Of a DNA stretch of 34,199 nucleotides, positions 16,801 to 26,174 are shown piece after piece. The stretch is from positions 1 to 34,199 of the forward strand of contig JAFGIB010000280.1 in assembly GCA_016929805.1 (NCBI GenBank), read 5' to 3'. Position 1 is the first letter of the stretch. Every line of letters starts with the position of its first letter. Made by a program: the position numbers and the translations under genes. The stretch is from Deltaproteobacteria bacterium (lineage in GTDB: Bacteria; Myxococcota_A; Polyangia; Polyangiales; JAFGIB01). The notes under the pieces were generated by a model. It was not told the DNA's origin. It saw nothing but the letters and a program-made list of their open reading frames with translations, and did not search any database.

Positions 16801-19800
16801 ATGTCTCTTCAACCGTTGCATAACCGTCACGTTAACGCGGACGGGGAACAAAATCGGGAGGAATCGAAAGCGCCAGTGCAAAAGGGTTCCTCCGTTAGCG
16901 ATCCCTTGATTCGACTGCTATCCGTACGTTCGAAAAAATCCCAAACCGGCGAAGCGGATGACAAAGTTTTTAAACCCCGTCTCAGCTCAATAGCAAAAGC
17001 GCATCTCGGCCAAGCCGCTCGCCTCGCTTCATTCGGCGGCTTACTCGGCTTAGGCTCCGGGCTTTTTATAGCCTTAAGCGACTTTGGCGCGCTTTGGCTT
17101 TGGCTTCCCTTATGGAAAGATAGGTTCTGGCTATTCTTTCGCTTTTTAGTCACCCATCCGCCGCTCGGCGTCGTAGCCGGTATAACGCTCGCTCTGCTCG
17201 CTCTCGGCGTAAAGCTCTTAGCTGAAAAAACCGCTGAAGCTTTCGCCCGCGGCGATAGAGAGCGCGCTTCTCGTATAACCGCCGCTCTAATCGCCCCGAT
17301 GATTACCGCGATCGCGTCTCCGTTTGTAGCCTGGGTCGCTCGACTGCTGTTCACGGGGGGCAAGATGTCCAAGTTGCCCCAGAGCGTCGCCCTCGAAATC
17401 ATTACGGCAATCGTTCTTGTGATCGGCTTATGGATGGCCTTGGCTCTAGCGCGACGCTTGTTCGATTTCATAATACAAACGAAGGCAAGAGTCGCATCGC
17501 TCGCATACGCGGGCTTATTCCTGCTTTTTCTCTCTCTCAGCAAAATCGATCAACTCGTCCTTCCCACTCAATATCCCTATCTCCATACTGTATTGACTGC
17601 GTCCTGCTGGTTGATCCCGGCCTATTTGCTCGCCGCTGTCGCGCTGCGCTCCCGGTGGCGGGCTCGGTTTGAAAAGCGGCTGTCTTTTGTCGGGATCGCG
17701 ACGGCGGTGGTCTCGGGATGGGTTCTGTTTTGGAACCTCTCGACCCTGGACGAAAACCAAAACGTTCGCGTTGCGCTGATGGATCCGCGAGCCTCACATA
17801 CACGCTCCGTCATGTTGGCGATTCAGCCGTTGTTGTTCGGCGTTGAGACCGGCGGTCGCGACGGCTCGAGCACGGCCGCCGCGCGTAAAGCCCGAGCGTT
17901 GCGCCAACGCCAGAATCAGACCGGCGAGCTTCAGGCGCTGCCCGAGGCACACGTATTTCTGATCAGCATCGACGCGCTGCGGGCTGACCACCTCGGTACC
18001 TATGGCTATTCTCGACCCACGTCGCCCTATCTCGATCAGCTCGCCAACGAGTCGATCGTTTTTGAGCGCGCCTATACCCAGGTACCCCACTCCAGCTACT
18101 CGATATCCTCCATAATGACCTCGGAGTACCTGCACGAAACCCTCGCCCTCGGCCATTCGCTCCCGAAAAAAACCGTGGCGACCGCGTTCAACCACGCGAG
18201 TTATCACACGGCCGCGTTTTATACCCTGGGGATTTTCCACACCGAGGGCGCGAGGCTCAAGCTTTACGAAGAGAACGCGTACGGCTTCGCGTTGCACGAC
18301 CATACCGATCGGGACGCCGGGGCCATGACCGACCGCGTGCTTAAAGAGATCGACCGGACGGTCTCTCGGGGCGAGCCGAGCTCGTTTTTTTGGGTCCACT
18401 ATTTCAACGTGCACGAGCCCTACCGGGCGACGACCTTCGGCGACTCCGATCTCGACCGCTATGACAGCGAGATCCGCGAGGCCGACGCCGCTGTCAAACG
18501 ACTGATCGAACAAGCGCAAAAACGGCTGAAGCGTGATATTATTGTCTGTATTACGGCTGACCACGGGGAGGAGTTCCGCGAGCACGGAGGCGTGTATCAC
18601 GGCTCGTCGCTTTACGACGAACAGGTCCGCGTGCCGTTGATCTTTCACGTTCCGGGATTCGCCCCCGGCCGAGTTCAGGCGCCGGTCAAGCTCGTCGACG
18701 TCGCTCCGACGCTGCTTTCGCTCGCGGATGTATCCGTTCCCTCAAGCATGCGAGGCGATGATCTGCGACCCTTGATGCTGAGAATCACAAAGAGCGTCGG
18801 CCCGGCCTTTTCGGCGGTCACGCATAAGCGAATGGTCGTTAGCTGGCCCTACAAGCTGATCGCCGATCTGCGTTTCAATTTATACGAGCTATACGATTTA
18901 AGCACGGACCGTTTTGAACGTCATAACCTCGCGGACTCGAACCGACACCTGCTCGAGTCGCTGAGAGGGGAGATCTACGCCTTTCTGGATACGCTGTCCG
19001 CGGAGAGTAAAAAAGAGCCGGACATCCGGCTTGCGGCGCTGAATCGCGGCAAGCTCGGCGACCGGCGCGCGGTCAAGCCGCTGTCCGATATCCTGCACGA
19101 TCAGCGGGCGTCGAACGAGCTGCGGATTCAAGCGACGCGAATTTTAGGAAATCTTTCCGATCCGCAGGCGACGCAGAGCTTGCTGGAAGCGCTGCACAGC
19201 AGCGAGAAACTCATCTCCGCGGAGGCGGCGATCGCTCTGGGTCGTTTATTCGACCAACGAGCGCTGCACGCGCTGCGCGGTTTGGTGGTTTCCGAGGACC
19301 CCGACATCCGCTCGCGCGCGGCCGTCTCGCTCGCCAGGTTGCGCGACCGCGCGGCGGTCCCGGGGTTGATCGATGCCCTCTGGGTCGCCCCCAACGAGTA
19401 CGAACGGCAGGAAGCGGTGCGCTGGCTGGGAAGGTTGCGAGATAGTCGCGCGCTCGAACCCTTAATCAATCTATTACCCGAGCTCAGAACCCGCTACCTG
19501 GTGGTGGTCGCGATGGGGCAAATCGGCGATAAGCGCGCGTTTGAGCCATTGGCGGACGTGCTTTCCTGGGACGCACACCCGAATGTCCGCGACAACGTGA
19601 TTCGCGGATTGGGCATGTTAGGCGACACGCGCGCGATCGATCTGATCTTGCCGATTGCGGTCAAAGACCCGACGTTGAAAAACAGCTCGGAATCTCTGAT
19701 ACGTTTAAACGCGATCGGCTTGAAGGCGATTGGCGGCACCGACGGATTGAAAGAGAGGCTGAAAGCGACCGGATTTAGGCGCTGTTACGAGGGACCGTTG

Positions 19801-20166
19801 CTGCATGATTGGGACTATTTACACCGCACGTGGTGCGAGACCTCGCGCGAGTCCGCCGCGCTGCGCCTCGTCGTTCCGCGAACGGTCTCGGACGCGGCGC
19901 ACGGGTCGGTGGCCGTTTTAGCGGTCAGGCGAACCGATAGCTCGAAGCCGACCCAATTGCGCTTGTCCATCGGCCGAACCGATTTCGAGCCGGTTCAAGT
20001 CGACGGCGGCTGGCAGGAATACCGCTGGCCGGTTGAAGCAGGCATCCTTTCGTCCGGCAAAGCCACGGCTCGTATTAAGAGTACGGATCGGGGCGCGCGC
20101 TTCGCTGTGGATCATCTACTGGTATATCCGCGCGATCACGAGAAGAAACCGCAACACGGTGGGTAA
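16801..20166 (+). CDS. Multi-pass membrane sulfatase-fold protein with HEAT/PBS-lyase repeats
   Basis: The N-terminal 370 residues hold about seven membrane helices. The sulfatase/alkaline-phosphatase fold starts at about residue 383 (HVFLISIDALRADHLGTYGY), has metal ligands in ITADHGEEFREHGG (about 583) and EQVRVPLIFHVPG. At the usual nucleophile position there is QVPHSSYSISSIM (about 428) and no CxPxR, so formylglycine cannot form; a Ser or Thr nucleophile, or transfer activity as in phosphoethanolamine transferases, is more likely. Residues about 743-955 form HEAT-like repeats (LGDRRAVKPLSDIL, LFDQRALHALRGLV and similar). A beta-sandwich-like tail of about 120 residues ends the protein. 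The likely role is modifying a lipid or envelope glycan; the substrate is unknown. Confidence 0.85.
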   Translation: MSLQPLHNRHVNADGEQNREESKAPVQKGSSVSDPLIRLLSVRSKKSQTGEADDKVFKPRLSSIAKAHLGQAARLASFGGLLGLGSGLFIALSDFGALWLWLPLWKDRFWLFFRFLVTHPPLGVVAGITLALLALGVKLLAEKTAEAFARGDRERASRITAALIAPMITAIASPFVAWVARLLFTGGKMSKLPQSVALEIITAIVLVIGLWMALALARRLFDFIIQTKARVASLAYAGLFLLFLSLSKIDQLVLPTQYPYLHTVLTASCWLIPAYLLAAVALRSRWRARFEKRLSFVGIATAVVSGWVLFWNLSTLDENQNVRVALMDPRASHTRSVMLAIQPLLFGVETGGRDGSSTAAARKARALRQRQNQTGELQALPEAHVFLISIDALRADHLGTYGYSRPTSPYLDQLANESIVFERAYTQVPHSSYSISSIMTSEYLHETLALGHSLPKKTVATAFNHASYHTAAFYTLGIFHTEGARLKLYEENAYGFALHDHTDRDAGAMTDRVLKEIDRTVSRGEPSSFFWVHYFNVHEPYRATTFGDSDLDRYDSEIREADAAVKRLIEQAQKRLKRDIIVCITADHGEEFREHGGVYHGSSLYDEQVRVPLIFHVPGFAPGRVQAPVKLVDVAPTLLSLADVSVPSSMRGDDLRPLMLRITKSVGPAFSAVTHKRMVVSWPYKLIADLRFNLYELYDLSTDRFERHNLADSNRHLLESLRGEIYAFLDTLSAESKKEPDIRLAALNRGKLGDRRAVKPLSDILHDQRASNELRIQATRILGNLSDPQATQSLLEALHSSEKLISAEAAIALGRLFDQRALHALRGLVVSEDPDIRSRAAVSLARLRDRAAVPGLIDALWVAPNEYERQEAVRWLGRLRDSRALEPLINLLPELRTRYLVVVAMGQIGDKRAFEPLADVLSWDAHPNVRDNVIRGLGMLGDTRAIDLILPIAVKDPTLKNSSESLIRLNAIGLKAIGGTDGLKERLKATGFRRCYEGPLLHDWDYLHRTWCETSRESAALRLVVPRTVSDAAHGSVAVLAVRRTDSSKPTQLRLSIGRTDFEPVQVDGGWQEYRWPVEAGILSSGKATARIKSTDRGARFAVDHLLVYPRDHEKKPQHGG

Positions 20167-20243
20167 AAATAGCGGATTCGAGTAATAACTGAGCTATGTT
20201 ACCGTGCGGCGTGAATCGTCACTCGACAGGGGAGATCCCTATT

Positions 20244-20436
20244 AACCTTAACGTTGCAAAAACTCCGTCGGCGTAAACCGCTTCGCTCGCGAAAAACAGC
20301 GCGAACTAAGGGCGTGCTCACTTTTTTTGGACCTCACTTAGGGTGCACTAAGCTGCGGCCCAAGAAAAGTTCCGCGCGCCCTTATTTCATCGCTTTTTTC
20401 GCGTTTTCCGCTCGACGTTTTTTTCAACGTTAAGGT
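20244..20436. repeat. ACCTTAACG palindrome with one nested element
   Basis: The ends AACCTTAACGTTG and CAACGTTAAGGTC are inverted. The arms match the copy at 2545-2665 (CGTCGGCGTAAACCGC; TTTCATCGC; TTCCGCTCGACG). The centre is opened by a 74-bp hairpin between two TA dinucleotides. It lies 77 bases after the sulfatase-fold gene. Confidence 0.78.
20309..20382. repeat. 74-bp AGGGCG hairpin with TA duplication
   Basis: AGGGCGTGC ... GCGCGCCCT is flanked by TA at 20307-20308 and 20383-20384. The empty copy at 2545 reads GCGCGAATTAATTTCATCGC at this point, so insertion at a TA with duplication fits. TA duplications are known for IS630/Tc1-mariner-type elements. There is no coding capacity. Confidence 0.7.
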
Positions 20437-20634
20437 CAAAACAGCCGATTGTTTGGCCTGAATCCGAATAATCCCGTTGCAACCTTTTGCCTCCGAGCAC
20501 ACTTACCTATTAAAAGCTTTTATAGATGGTGTACGTCACTGTTACACGTCTGCTTATCGACGAGATCTCTTTAAGTGAAGAGTGAGCAAAAGTATGTCAT
20601 ATTCTGACCTGCAATATGATAAGGGGTTTTTCTT
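20437..20634. other. Upstream region of the VWA/MopE operon
   Basis: The region is AT-richer than its surroundings. It has a small perfect palindrome AAAAGCTTTT near 20513 and ends with AAGGGG before the ATG at 20635 (ribosome binding site). I cannot assign a clear -35/-10 pair. Confidence 0.35.
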
Positions 20635-22782
20635 ATGGCGAAATCAAATCTAAGACTGGCGCTATGCGCGGCCGTATTGTCGGCCTCATGGTTCGCGGGC
20701 GGGACAGAGGCGCAGCAGGCGGTTAAACCATACGTTCATATTATCCTCGACACCTCGGGGAGCATGAGTTGGAACATCTCCTCGGATGACACGACCCCCC
20801 CCTATCGAATCGAGGAGGCGAAAGACGCGTTGGCGGATATCTTCGCCGGTAGCGGTGAGGTCAAGTTCGCCTTTCAGACCTTTCTGGAGGACACCGGTGA
20901 TCTAGAAGACTGCGAATGTGAGTGTGGTACCGGAAGCGACGACGAACACTGCGGACAAGGGGAGGTTCTGGTCGGTTTTGAGGATGAGAACAACGAGGAA
21001 AAGCTCGCGTCCTGGGTTGATGGAGTTTGTAGTTACGATCCCGAAGACGGCTTTACAAATCCTGAGCTGGAAGCTTGGGGTAGCACCACTCAATACAATA
21101 CGCCCCTATATCTTAATCTAACTAAAGCGCACGATTATCTTCTGAGCGTAAGAAATAACGACGGCAAAAGCGCTTGTAGACCTTACGTGCTCGTCCTGGT
21201 AACCGACGGCGACGAGACTTGTTCGGGCTATACCTGTGAAGATAGCGCCGCTGAAATCGCGGATATGCAGCAGGACTCGATCAAGACTTATGTCATCGGA
21301 TTTACCGCGACTACCGAGGGGAGCACCTGTTTGAGCAATATGGCGGCGCAAGGCCGTCCCGGTGGTACGACGATACAAGCGAACAACAAAACCGACCTGG
21401 CCCTCGCTTTTCAAGAAATCGTTTCCGAGTCGATCCTGGTGGAGATATGCAACAACGAGGACGACGACTGCGATGACTTGATCGACGAAGGCTTTACCAA
21501 GTACTGCGATAAGCCGAACGGAATCGAGGAAACCACGCTGTGCGAGGACCCGGGCGACCCGTGCGACGGGGTGGACGACAACTGCTACGACGGCATCAAC
21601 GACGAGCAGCGCAACGCCTGCGGCGAATGCGGCGAGCTTCCCGAGGAGGTCTGCGATTTTTTGGACAACGATTGCGACGGCTTTATCGATGAGGATCTCG
21701 ATTGCGATGAAGACTGCGTCCCCGGCGAGGAGGTGTGCGACGGCGTTGACAACGATTGCGACGGCGAGGTCGACGAATCAGACCCCGAGGCGGGAACCGA
21801 GTGTGGCATCGACGAGCCGCCGTGTAAACCGGGAAGGCTGCGCTGTATCAACGGAGAGCTCGTATGTGTCGGCGGCACCGGTCCTCGGGACGAGGTCTGC
21901 GACGGCGTCGACAACGACTGCGACGGCGATACGGATAACGACGTCGTCTGTCCTCCGAACTCCGATTGTATCGACGGCGCTTGCCGCAAGCGCTGCGATC
22001 CCAACAACGAGTTTGCTTGTCCGGTCGGGTTCATCTGCGATGAGGAGCTGGTTTACGGCTACAACCATTGCATGCCTTCGAACTGCGACGACTGTAAGCC
22101 GACCGAGCGCTGCGTGCTAAACCGCTGCGTCGATCGATGCTACGGCGTGGTCTGCGAGCCCGGACTAAAATGTGTAAATGGAGAGTGCGTGACCTGCCGG
22201 ATCTACGGCTGTCCCGAAAACCAATGGTGCGTGAACGATCGTTGCGTCTCGTCGCCTTGTACCGGCATTGATTGCGAGAAGGGAGAGGCGTGCATCGAGG
22301 GCGAGTGCCGTCCCATGTGTAGTGACGCGACCTGTCCCGAAGGGCAGCGTTGCAACGAAAAATGGCGATGCGTCGCCGACCCCTGTGAATCATCCTGCTC
22401 GGGGGACGAGTATTGCGTCGAGGGTGTTTGCCGCGAAAATCCCTGCAACGAACTAGATTGTGCGAGCGGAGAGGTATGCGTGGCGGGCGCCTGTGTCGAC
22501 AACCCCTGCTCGCGCGTCGCGTGCCCCTCGGGTTATCGCTGCCTGCTCTCGAAAACCGGCGTGCCACAGTGCGTTGAACGAAGCGTCGAGCAAGATAAGG
22601 ACGCGGTCAGCGACGATAAAGAGAGCGGATACGTGTACACCACGGGCGGCGGAGGCCTGGGAGGCTGTACGGTCCCATCGCATGGCTCGCGAAGCATGGT
22701 TGGAACGGGTCTCGCTATATGCGCCCTGTTGGCTTTAGGATTCAGAAGGCGCAGGCATAAAGTCGTCAAGCGCGAGAACTAA
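20635..22782 (+). CDS. Surface VWA protein with MopE-type repeats and MYXO-CTERM-like tail
   Basis: The signal peptide ends near GGTEAQ (about residue 27). A von Willebrand A domain (about 30-265) has the MIDAS DTSGSMS (about 39) and VTDGDETC. Then come MopE-type metal-binding motifs (VCDGVDNDCDGEVDE, ICNNEDDDCDDLIDE, VCDFLDNDCDGFIDE), three to five copies. Residues about 440-650 are short Cys-rich EGF-like units (CxxGxxCxxGxC). The C-terminus has GGGLGGC near residue 678, a hydrophobic helix MVGTGLAICALLALGF and RRRRHK, the layout of the MYXO-CTERM surface-sorting tail. It probably sits on the outer surface as an adhesin or binding protein. The ribosome binding site is AAGGGG. The next gene overlaps by one base (TAATG). 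Confidence 0.88.
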   Translation: MAKSNLRLALCAAVLSASWFAGGTEAQQAVKPYVHIILDTSGSMSWNISSDDTTPPYRIEEAKDALADIFAGSGEVKFAFQTFLEDTGDLEDCECECGTGSDDEHCGQGEVLVGFEDENNEEKLASWVDGVCSYDPEDGFTNPELEAWGSTTQYNTPLYLNLTKAHDYLLSVRNNDGKSACRPYVLVLVTDGDETCSGYTCEDSAAEIADMQQDSIKTYVIGFTATTEGSTCLSNMAAQGRPGGTTIQANNKTDLALAFQEIVSESILVEICNNEDDDCDDLIDEGFTKYCDKPNGIEETTLCEDPGDPCDGVDDNCYDGINDEQRNACGECGELPEEVCDFLDNDCDGFIDEDLDCDEDCVPGEEVCDGVDNDCDGEVDESDPEAGTECGIDEPPCKPGRLRCINGELVCVGGTGPRDEVCDGVDNDCDGDTDNDVVCPPNSDCIDGACRKRCDPNNEFACPVGFICDEELVYGYNHCMPSNCDDCKPTERCVLNRCVDRCYGVVCEPGLKCVNGECVTCRIYGCPENQWCVNDRCVSSPCTGIDCEKGEACIEGECRPMCSDATCPEGQRCNEKWRCVADPCESSCSGDEYCVEGVCRENPCNELDCASGEVCVAGACVDNPCSRVACPSGYRCLLSKTGVPQCVERSVEQDKDAVSDDKESGYVYTTGGGGLGGCTVPSHGSRSMVGTGLAICALLALGFRRRRHKVVKREN

Positions 22783-24296
22783 TGGAGACCCTCGAAATCG
22801 AATTCCCTTGCGAGAAACCGACCATGATAGCCATCACAAAGAGACAAACCATCCAAAAACCCGCGATTCTTTTCATTTTATTATTTCTATTATCGGCTTG
22901 TGAGGTCGAGCCGTTTTGTATGGTATGCGGCGAGGGCCTTGTAAAAACGGACTCGGGCGGCATCGAGCCGGAGGACGCGTCCGACGACGGTGCATGGATT
23001 CCCGACGGAGAGGTTTCCCAGTGCGTTCCCGGGGCGGAGGAGATCTGTAACGGTTTCGACGACAACTGCGACGGGTTGGTTGATGACGGCTTCGACCTGT
23101 CGAGCGATCCGCGCCATTGCGGAGAGTGCAACAACGCCTGCCAATTCCCCAACGCGGATGCGGTCTGCGAAAACGGCGAGTGCGTGATGACAGCGTGTTA
23201 CGAGGATTTTGCCGATTTAGACCCCGAGGTCGAGGGTTGCGAGTACGCGTGTCCGGTCTTCCCGCTTCAGGGAGAGCAATGCAACGGCCTGGACGACGAC
23301 TGCGACGGCGAAACCGACGAGAGCGATGAGATCCAACCGCCTGAAATCCCGCCCTGCCGCACGACCCCGAATACGCCTTGCGAGGGCACGAGGGTGGTTT
23401 GCGACACCCGGGAAAACGGTACGAATTGGTACTGCGACTACTCTTCCGACGTTGAGTTCGACCCCGCGGTGGAAAACGGCATCGTCGATGACGAAACGCT
23501 CTGCGACGGGCTGGACGGCGACTGTGACGGCGTGGCCGATGATTCTTTCGAGCTGCTTGGAAAACCGTGCACTCGCGGACAAGGAAAATGCACGAGTCGG
23601 GGTGAATTCGTCTGCGCGGACAGCATGGATGAGGCGATCTGTGATGCACCCGACCCAACCGACGGTGAGGCCGAACTCTGTAATGGCCTGGATGACGACT
23701 GCGACGGCGAGACGGACGAAGAGGGCTTCGGAGAGATGGTTCTGATAAACGACAACTACTGGATCGACGCGTACGAGGCGTCGCGACCGACCGAGCAGTC
23801 GGGAACCTATAGTTGTGCGGTAGCCGACCGGCAGCCGTGGGTCAACGTGACCTGGGATGAGGCGGATAGCGCCTGTAAAGCCGCCGAGAAACGATTGTGT
23901 ACGGAAGAGGAATGGCAAACGGCCTGCGAGGGCGCCGAGAAGAATAGCTATCCCTACGGAGACACGTTTGACGGGGACGCTTGTAACGGCAAGGAATACG
24001 ATCCCGATTGTACCGGCGATAACGATGACGAGGTGCTGCCCACGGGGACGGCCTACGGCTGCCCGAGCAAACCGGCGACGAGCAAATGCGTTACCCCGAG
24101 CGGCGTATACGACTTGAGCGGTAACGTGAGGGAGTGGACCGGCGAACAGGTGAGCTCGGACCCGCTAACTTATCGCATCCGCGGCGGGTCCAAGGATAAC
24201 GTGAAAGTGGGTTTAACCTGTCAATTCGAATTTCAGCTCGCGGACCACGACTTCTTCCTGGACAATCTCGGCTTTCGTTGTTGCCGGGATAAATAG
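22782..24296 (+). CDS. Lipoprotein with MopE-type repeats and C-terminal FGE-like domain
   Basis: The ATG at 22782 overlaps the previous stop (TAATG). A second ATG at 22824 would give a more typical 26-residue lipoprotein signal (ILFILLFLLSAC), so the start may be there. The lipobox Cys is residue 40 counted from the first ATG. MopE-type motifs occur at least four times (ICNGFDDNCDGLVDDGF, QCNGLDDDCDGETDE, LCDGLDGDCDGVADD, LCNGLDDDCDGETDE). Residues about 320-504 match the sulfatase-modifying (FGE) fold: ALTEEEWQTACEG-like KRLCTEEEWQ, VYDLSGNVREWTGE, YRIRGGS and LGFRCCRD. In such surface proteins this fold is often a ligand-binding scaffold rather than an enzyme. It is probably a partner of the upstream VWA protein. 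Confidence 0.85.
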   Translation: METLEIEFPCEKPTMIAITKRQTIQKPAILFILLFLLSACEVEPFCMVCGEGLVKTDSGGIEPEDASDDGAWIPDGEVSQCVPGAEEICNGFDDNCDGLVDDGFDLSSDPRHCGECNNACQFPNADAVCENGECVMTACYEDFADLDPEVEGCEYACPVFPLQGEQCNGLDDDCDGETDESDEIQPPEIPPCRTTPNTPCEGTRVVCDTRENGTNWYCDYSSDVEFDPAVENGIVDDETLCDGLDGDCDGVADDSFELLGKPCTRGQGKCTSRGEFVCADSMDEAICDAPDPTDGEAELCNGLDDDCDGETDEEGFGEMVLINDNYWIDAYEASRPTEQSGTYSCAVADRQPWVNVTWDEADSACKAAEKRLCTEEEWQTACEGAEKNSYPYGDTFDGDACNGKEYDPDCTGDNDDEVLPTGTAYGCPSKPATSKCVTPSGVYDLSGNVREWTGEQVSSDPLTYRIRGGSKDNVKVGLTCQFEFQLADHDFFLDNLGFRCCRDK

Positions 24297-24348
24297 GCTT
24301 TTAACCCGCGGCTTTATATCGTTCTAATAAAAGCGAGAATGCGCTTAG

Positions 24349-24521
24349 TCTAGAGTTTCGCCGTTTTTCGTAGCGAGGCCGAGGATAATGGGCGCGTAGC
24401 AAGGAAGATCGACGATTCTTCGCGGAGGCGTAGTTCGACCTACGTCGAGCGAAAAATCGGTGGTGTGACGCGGCTACGCGCTCATTATACCGGCCGCAGT
24501 AGAAAAATGGCGAAACTCTAG
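24349..24521. repeat. CTAGAGTTTCGCC palindrome, complete copy
   Basis: The left end TCTAGAGTTTCGCCGTTTTTC and, on the minus strand, the right end CTAGAGTTTCGCCATTTTTC are inverted copies. The arms also pair inside (GGGCGCGTAGC with GAGCGCGTAGC). It fills most of the 313-base gap between two plus-strand genes. CTTAG flanks both sides (24344-24348 and 24522-24526), a possible 5-bp duplication, although related bases at other copies may belong to the element itself. Confidence 0.7.
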
Positions 24522-24609
24522 CTTAGGGCTCGCGCGAAAATAACTTTCCGGGTTTTCGCGAGCAACGCGCTTTGTGCGGACGGATTTTTTGCTACCCTAG
24601 GTAAAAGCC

Positions 24610-26169
24610 ATGCCGAATATTCACCGCCGAGCACAACGCCTCAATCCGGCATTGTTCTGGGTCGTCGGGCGTATGCTGCCTTGCCTGGTCATCCCGCTCT
24701 GCGTGGTCGCGATTCCGCCGTTGCGCGCACCGATTATAATGGGTGTGATCGAGCCTCTCTTTGACATCTGGGAAATCACCGTATTCGTGATCGGATACGC
24801 GAGCACGCCGCTGGCCCGTTTTTTACTCGCCGTCGAGGCGGCGGTGCTCTTTTTCGTGGTCCTGAAAACCGGAGAAAAGATCCGCGGCCGGAAAGGTTAC
24901 TTCGTTTCACTCGCCGTAAACACGGCTATAAGCCTACTCCTCGTTCTCGCGCTCGCGGGCGAGCCGGCGAAGGCGCTGGCGGTGACGCTGTTGCTCGCGT
25001 TAAACTGCGCGCCGATGAGCTTGCTCGCGCGGCTCGGCCTGAACGCGATTCGGCTCAATCGCCTGATTCTTGTTCCCCCTGCAATCGGCGAAATTCTCTT
25101 TACCGGGCGCTATCTCACCTGGATTCGCGCGAAACTGCGGGGCGACGCGCCGAACCACGCCGAGGAATCGATGAAAGCGCCCGGCGCGATCGTGGCCGCG
25201 CTGGCGTTGGCCGCGTTGTGTCCGATCGATAACCTGGCCGCGCTCGAGCACCTGATGCGCGCGAGCTCGGAGGTGCGCGTGTTCGCCCTCGGCGATTTCA
25301 ACGGTTTAGCCTATGACGCCGCGCGAGATCGCTTACTTGCAACCGGCCACGACATCGACGCCGTGCTCGCGTACGACGCGTCGGACCTCGGCGCCGCGCC
25401 GATCGCGGCGTCGTCGCAAACCGGTAAAGCCCAGGGCCTCGACCTCGACGCCGCGCGCGGCGAACTGTATCTGTTCTCCGCTCCGGAGCGCGCCATCAAA
25501 GTCTTCGATACCGCGACGCTGGCGCTCGTGAAAACCATTGCCGCAAGGGATGTCTCTCCGGGCGACTCGTGGATCGTGCACGAGCCGATTACCAACACGC
25601 TAATCTTAGCTTCAGAAGCCGACCGGCAGAGAGGTCATCCACTGCTCGTGTTTGATCGCGACACCCACGCGGTTGTCGACTCCCGCGGCGAGCAAGCCGG
25701 GAATCTGCTGGTCAGACCGGACACGCCGATCGTATACCTGAGCTTCTTTTACCGTTCACGAGGCGTTTTCGCTTACGACGTCCGGAAAAAATCCATCGTC
25801 GCCCGAGCGTTCACCGCCAGTCCCATGGACCGCATGGCCTTCGATCCCAAGCACGGCGAGCTACTGTCCGCCGCTCCCGCCGAGGGCCGCGTTTATCGCT
25901 TCGACCCGACCACGCTCGAGCTTAGAGGGACATTTCCGGCGATTTTCGGCGTACGCGTGATCGCGGTCGACGAAAAGAATGACTGCATGCTGCTCGGTAG
26001 TCTCGCGACCGGGAAGGTGGCGCTCATGGGGCTCGGTGACCGCGAGATTAAGCATTCCTGGTACCTGGGACCATGGCTGCGCTCGATCGCCGTGGTGCCC
26101 GGCCGAGGCGTCGCGTATGTCTCGAGCCAATCAGCGCTCTTTGAGCTCCGCTATCTCCCCGGCGGTTAA
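24610..26169 (+). CDS. Membrane protein with extracytoplasmic beta-propeller domain
   Basis: Residues 1-150 hold about four membrane helices (CLVIPLCVVAIPPL, LLAVEAAVLFFVVL, LAVNTAISLLLVLAL, LAVTLLLALNCAP) and another lies at about 190-210 (APGAIVAALALAALCP). Residues about 220-515 are blades of a YncE/WD-like propeller: NGLAYDAARDRLLATGHD, GLDLDAARGELYLF, RMAFDPKHGELLSA, IAVDEKNDCMLLGS, SIAVVPGRGVAYVSS. Such propellers bind ligands or partners; no catalytic signature is visible. The start is supported by AGGTAAA about 6 bases before the ATG. It is convergent with treS-mak, with only 5 bases between stop codons. Confidence 0.8.
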   Translation: MPNIHRRAQRLNPALFWVVGRMLPCLVIPLCVVAIPPLRAPIIMGVIEPLFDIWEITVFVIGYASTPLARFLLAVEAAVLFFVVLKTGEKIRGRKGYFVSLAVNTAISLLLVLALAGEPAKALAVTLLLALNCAPMSLLARLGLNAIRLNRLILVPPAIGEILFTGRYLTWIRAKLRGDAPNHAEESMKAPGAIVAALALAALCPIDNLAALEHLMRASSEVRVFALGDFNGLAYDAARDRLLATGHDIDAVLAYDASDLGAAPIAASSQTGKAQGLDLDAARGELYLFSAPERAIKVFDTATLALVKTIAARDVSPGDSWIVHEPITNTLILASEADRQRGHPLLVFDRDTHAVVDSRGEQAGNLLVRPDTPIVYLSFFYRSRGVFAYDVRKKSIVARAFTASPMDRMAFDPKHGELLSAAPAEGRVYRFDPTTLELRGTFPAIFGVRVIAVDEKNDCMLLGSLATGKVALMGLGDREIKHSWYLGPWLRSIAVVPGRGVAYVSSQSALFELRYLPGG

Positions 26170-26174
26170 GAACT

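Noticed and set aside
20635..24296. Tandem DNA repeats in the MopE and TSP3 coding regions as mobile repeats
   Set aside because: The repetition is at protein level (CDGxDNDCDG motifs), with varied codons, so it reflects domain repeats, not a mobile element.
22782..24296. FGE-like protein as the activating enzyme for the sulfatase-fold protein upstream
   Set aside because: The upstream protein lacks the CxPxR motif to be modified, and the FGE-like domain sits in an exported lipoprotein with MopE motifs.
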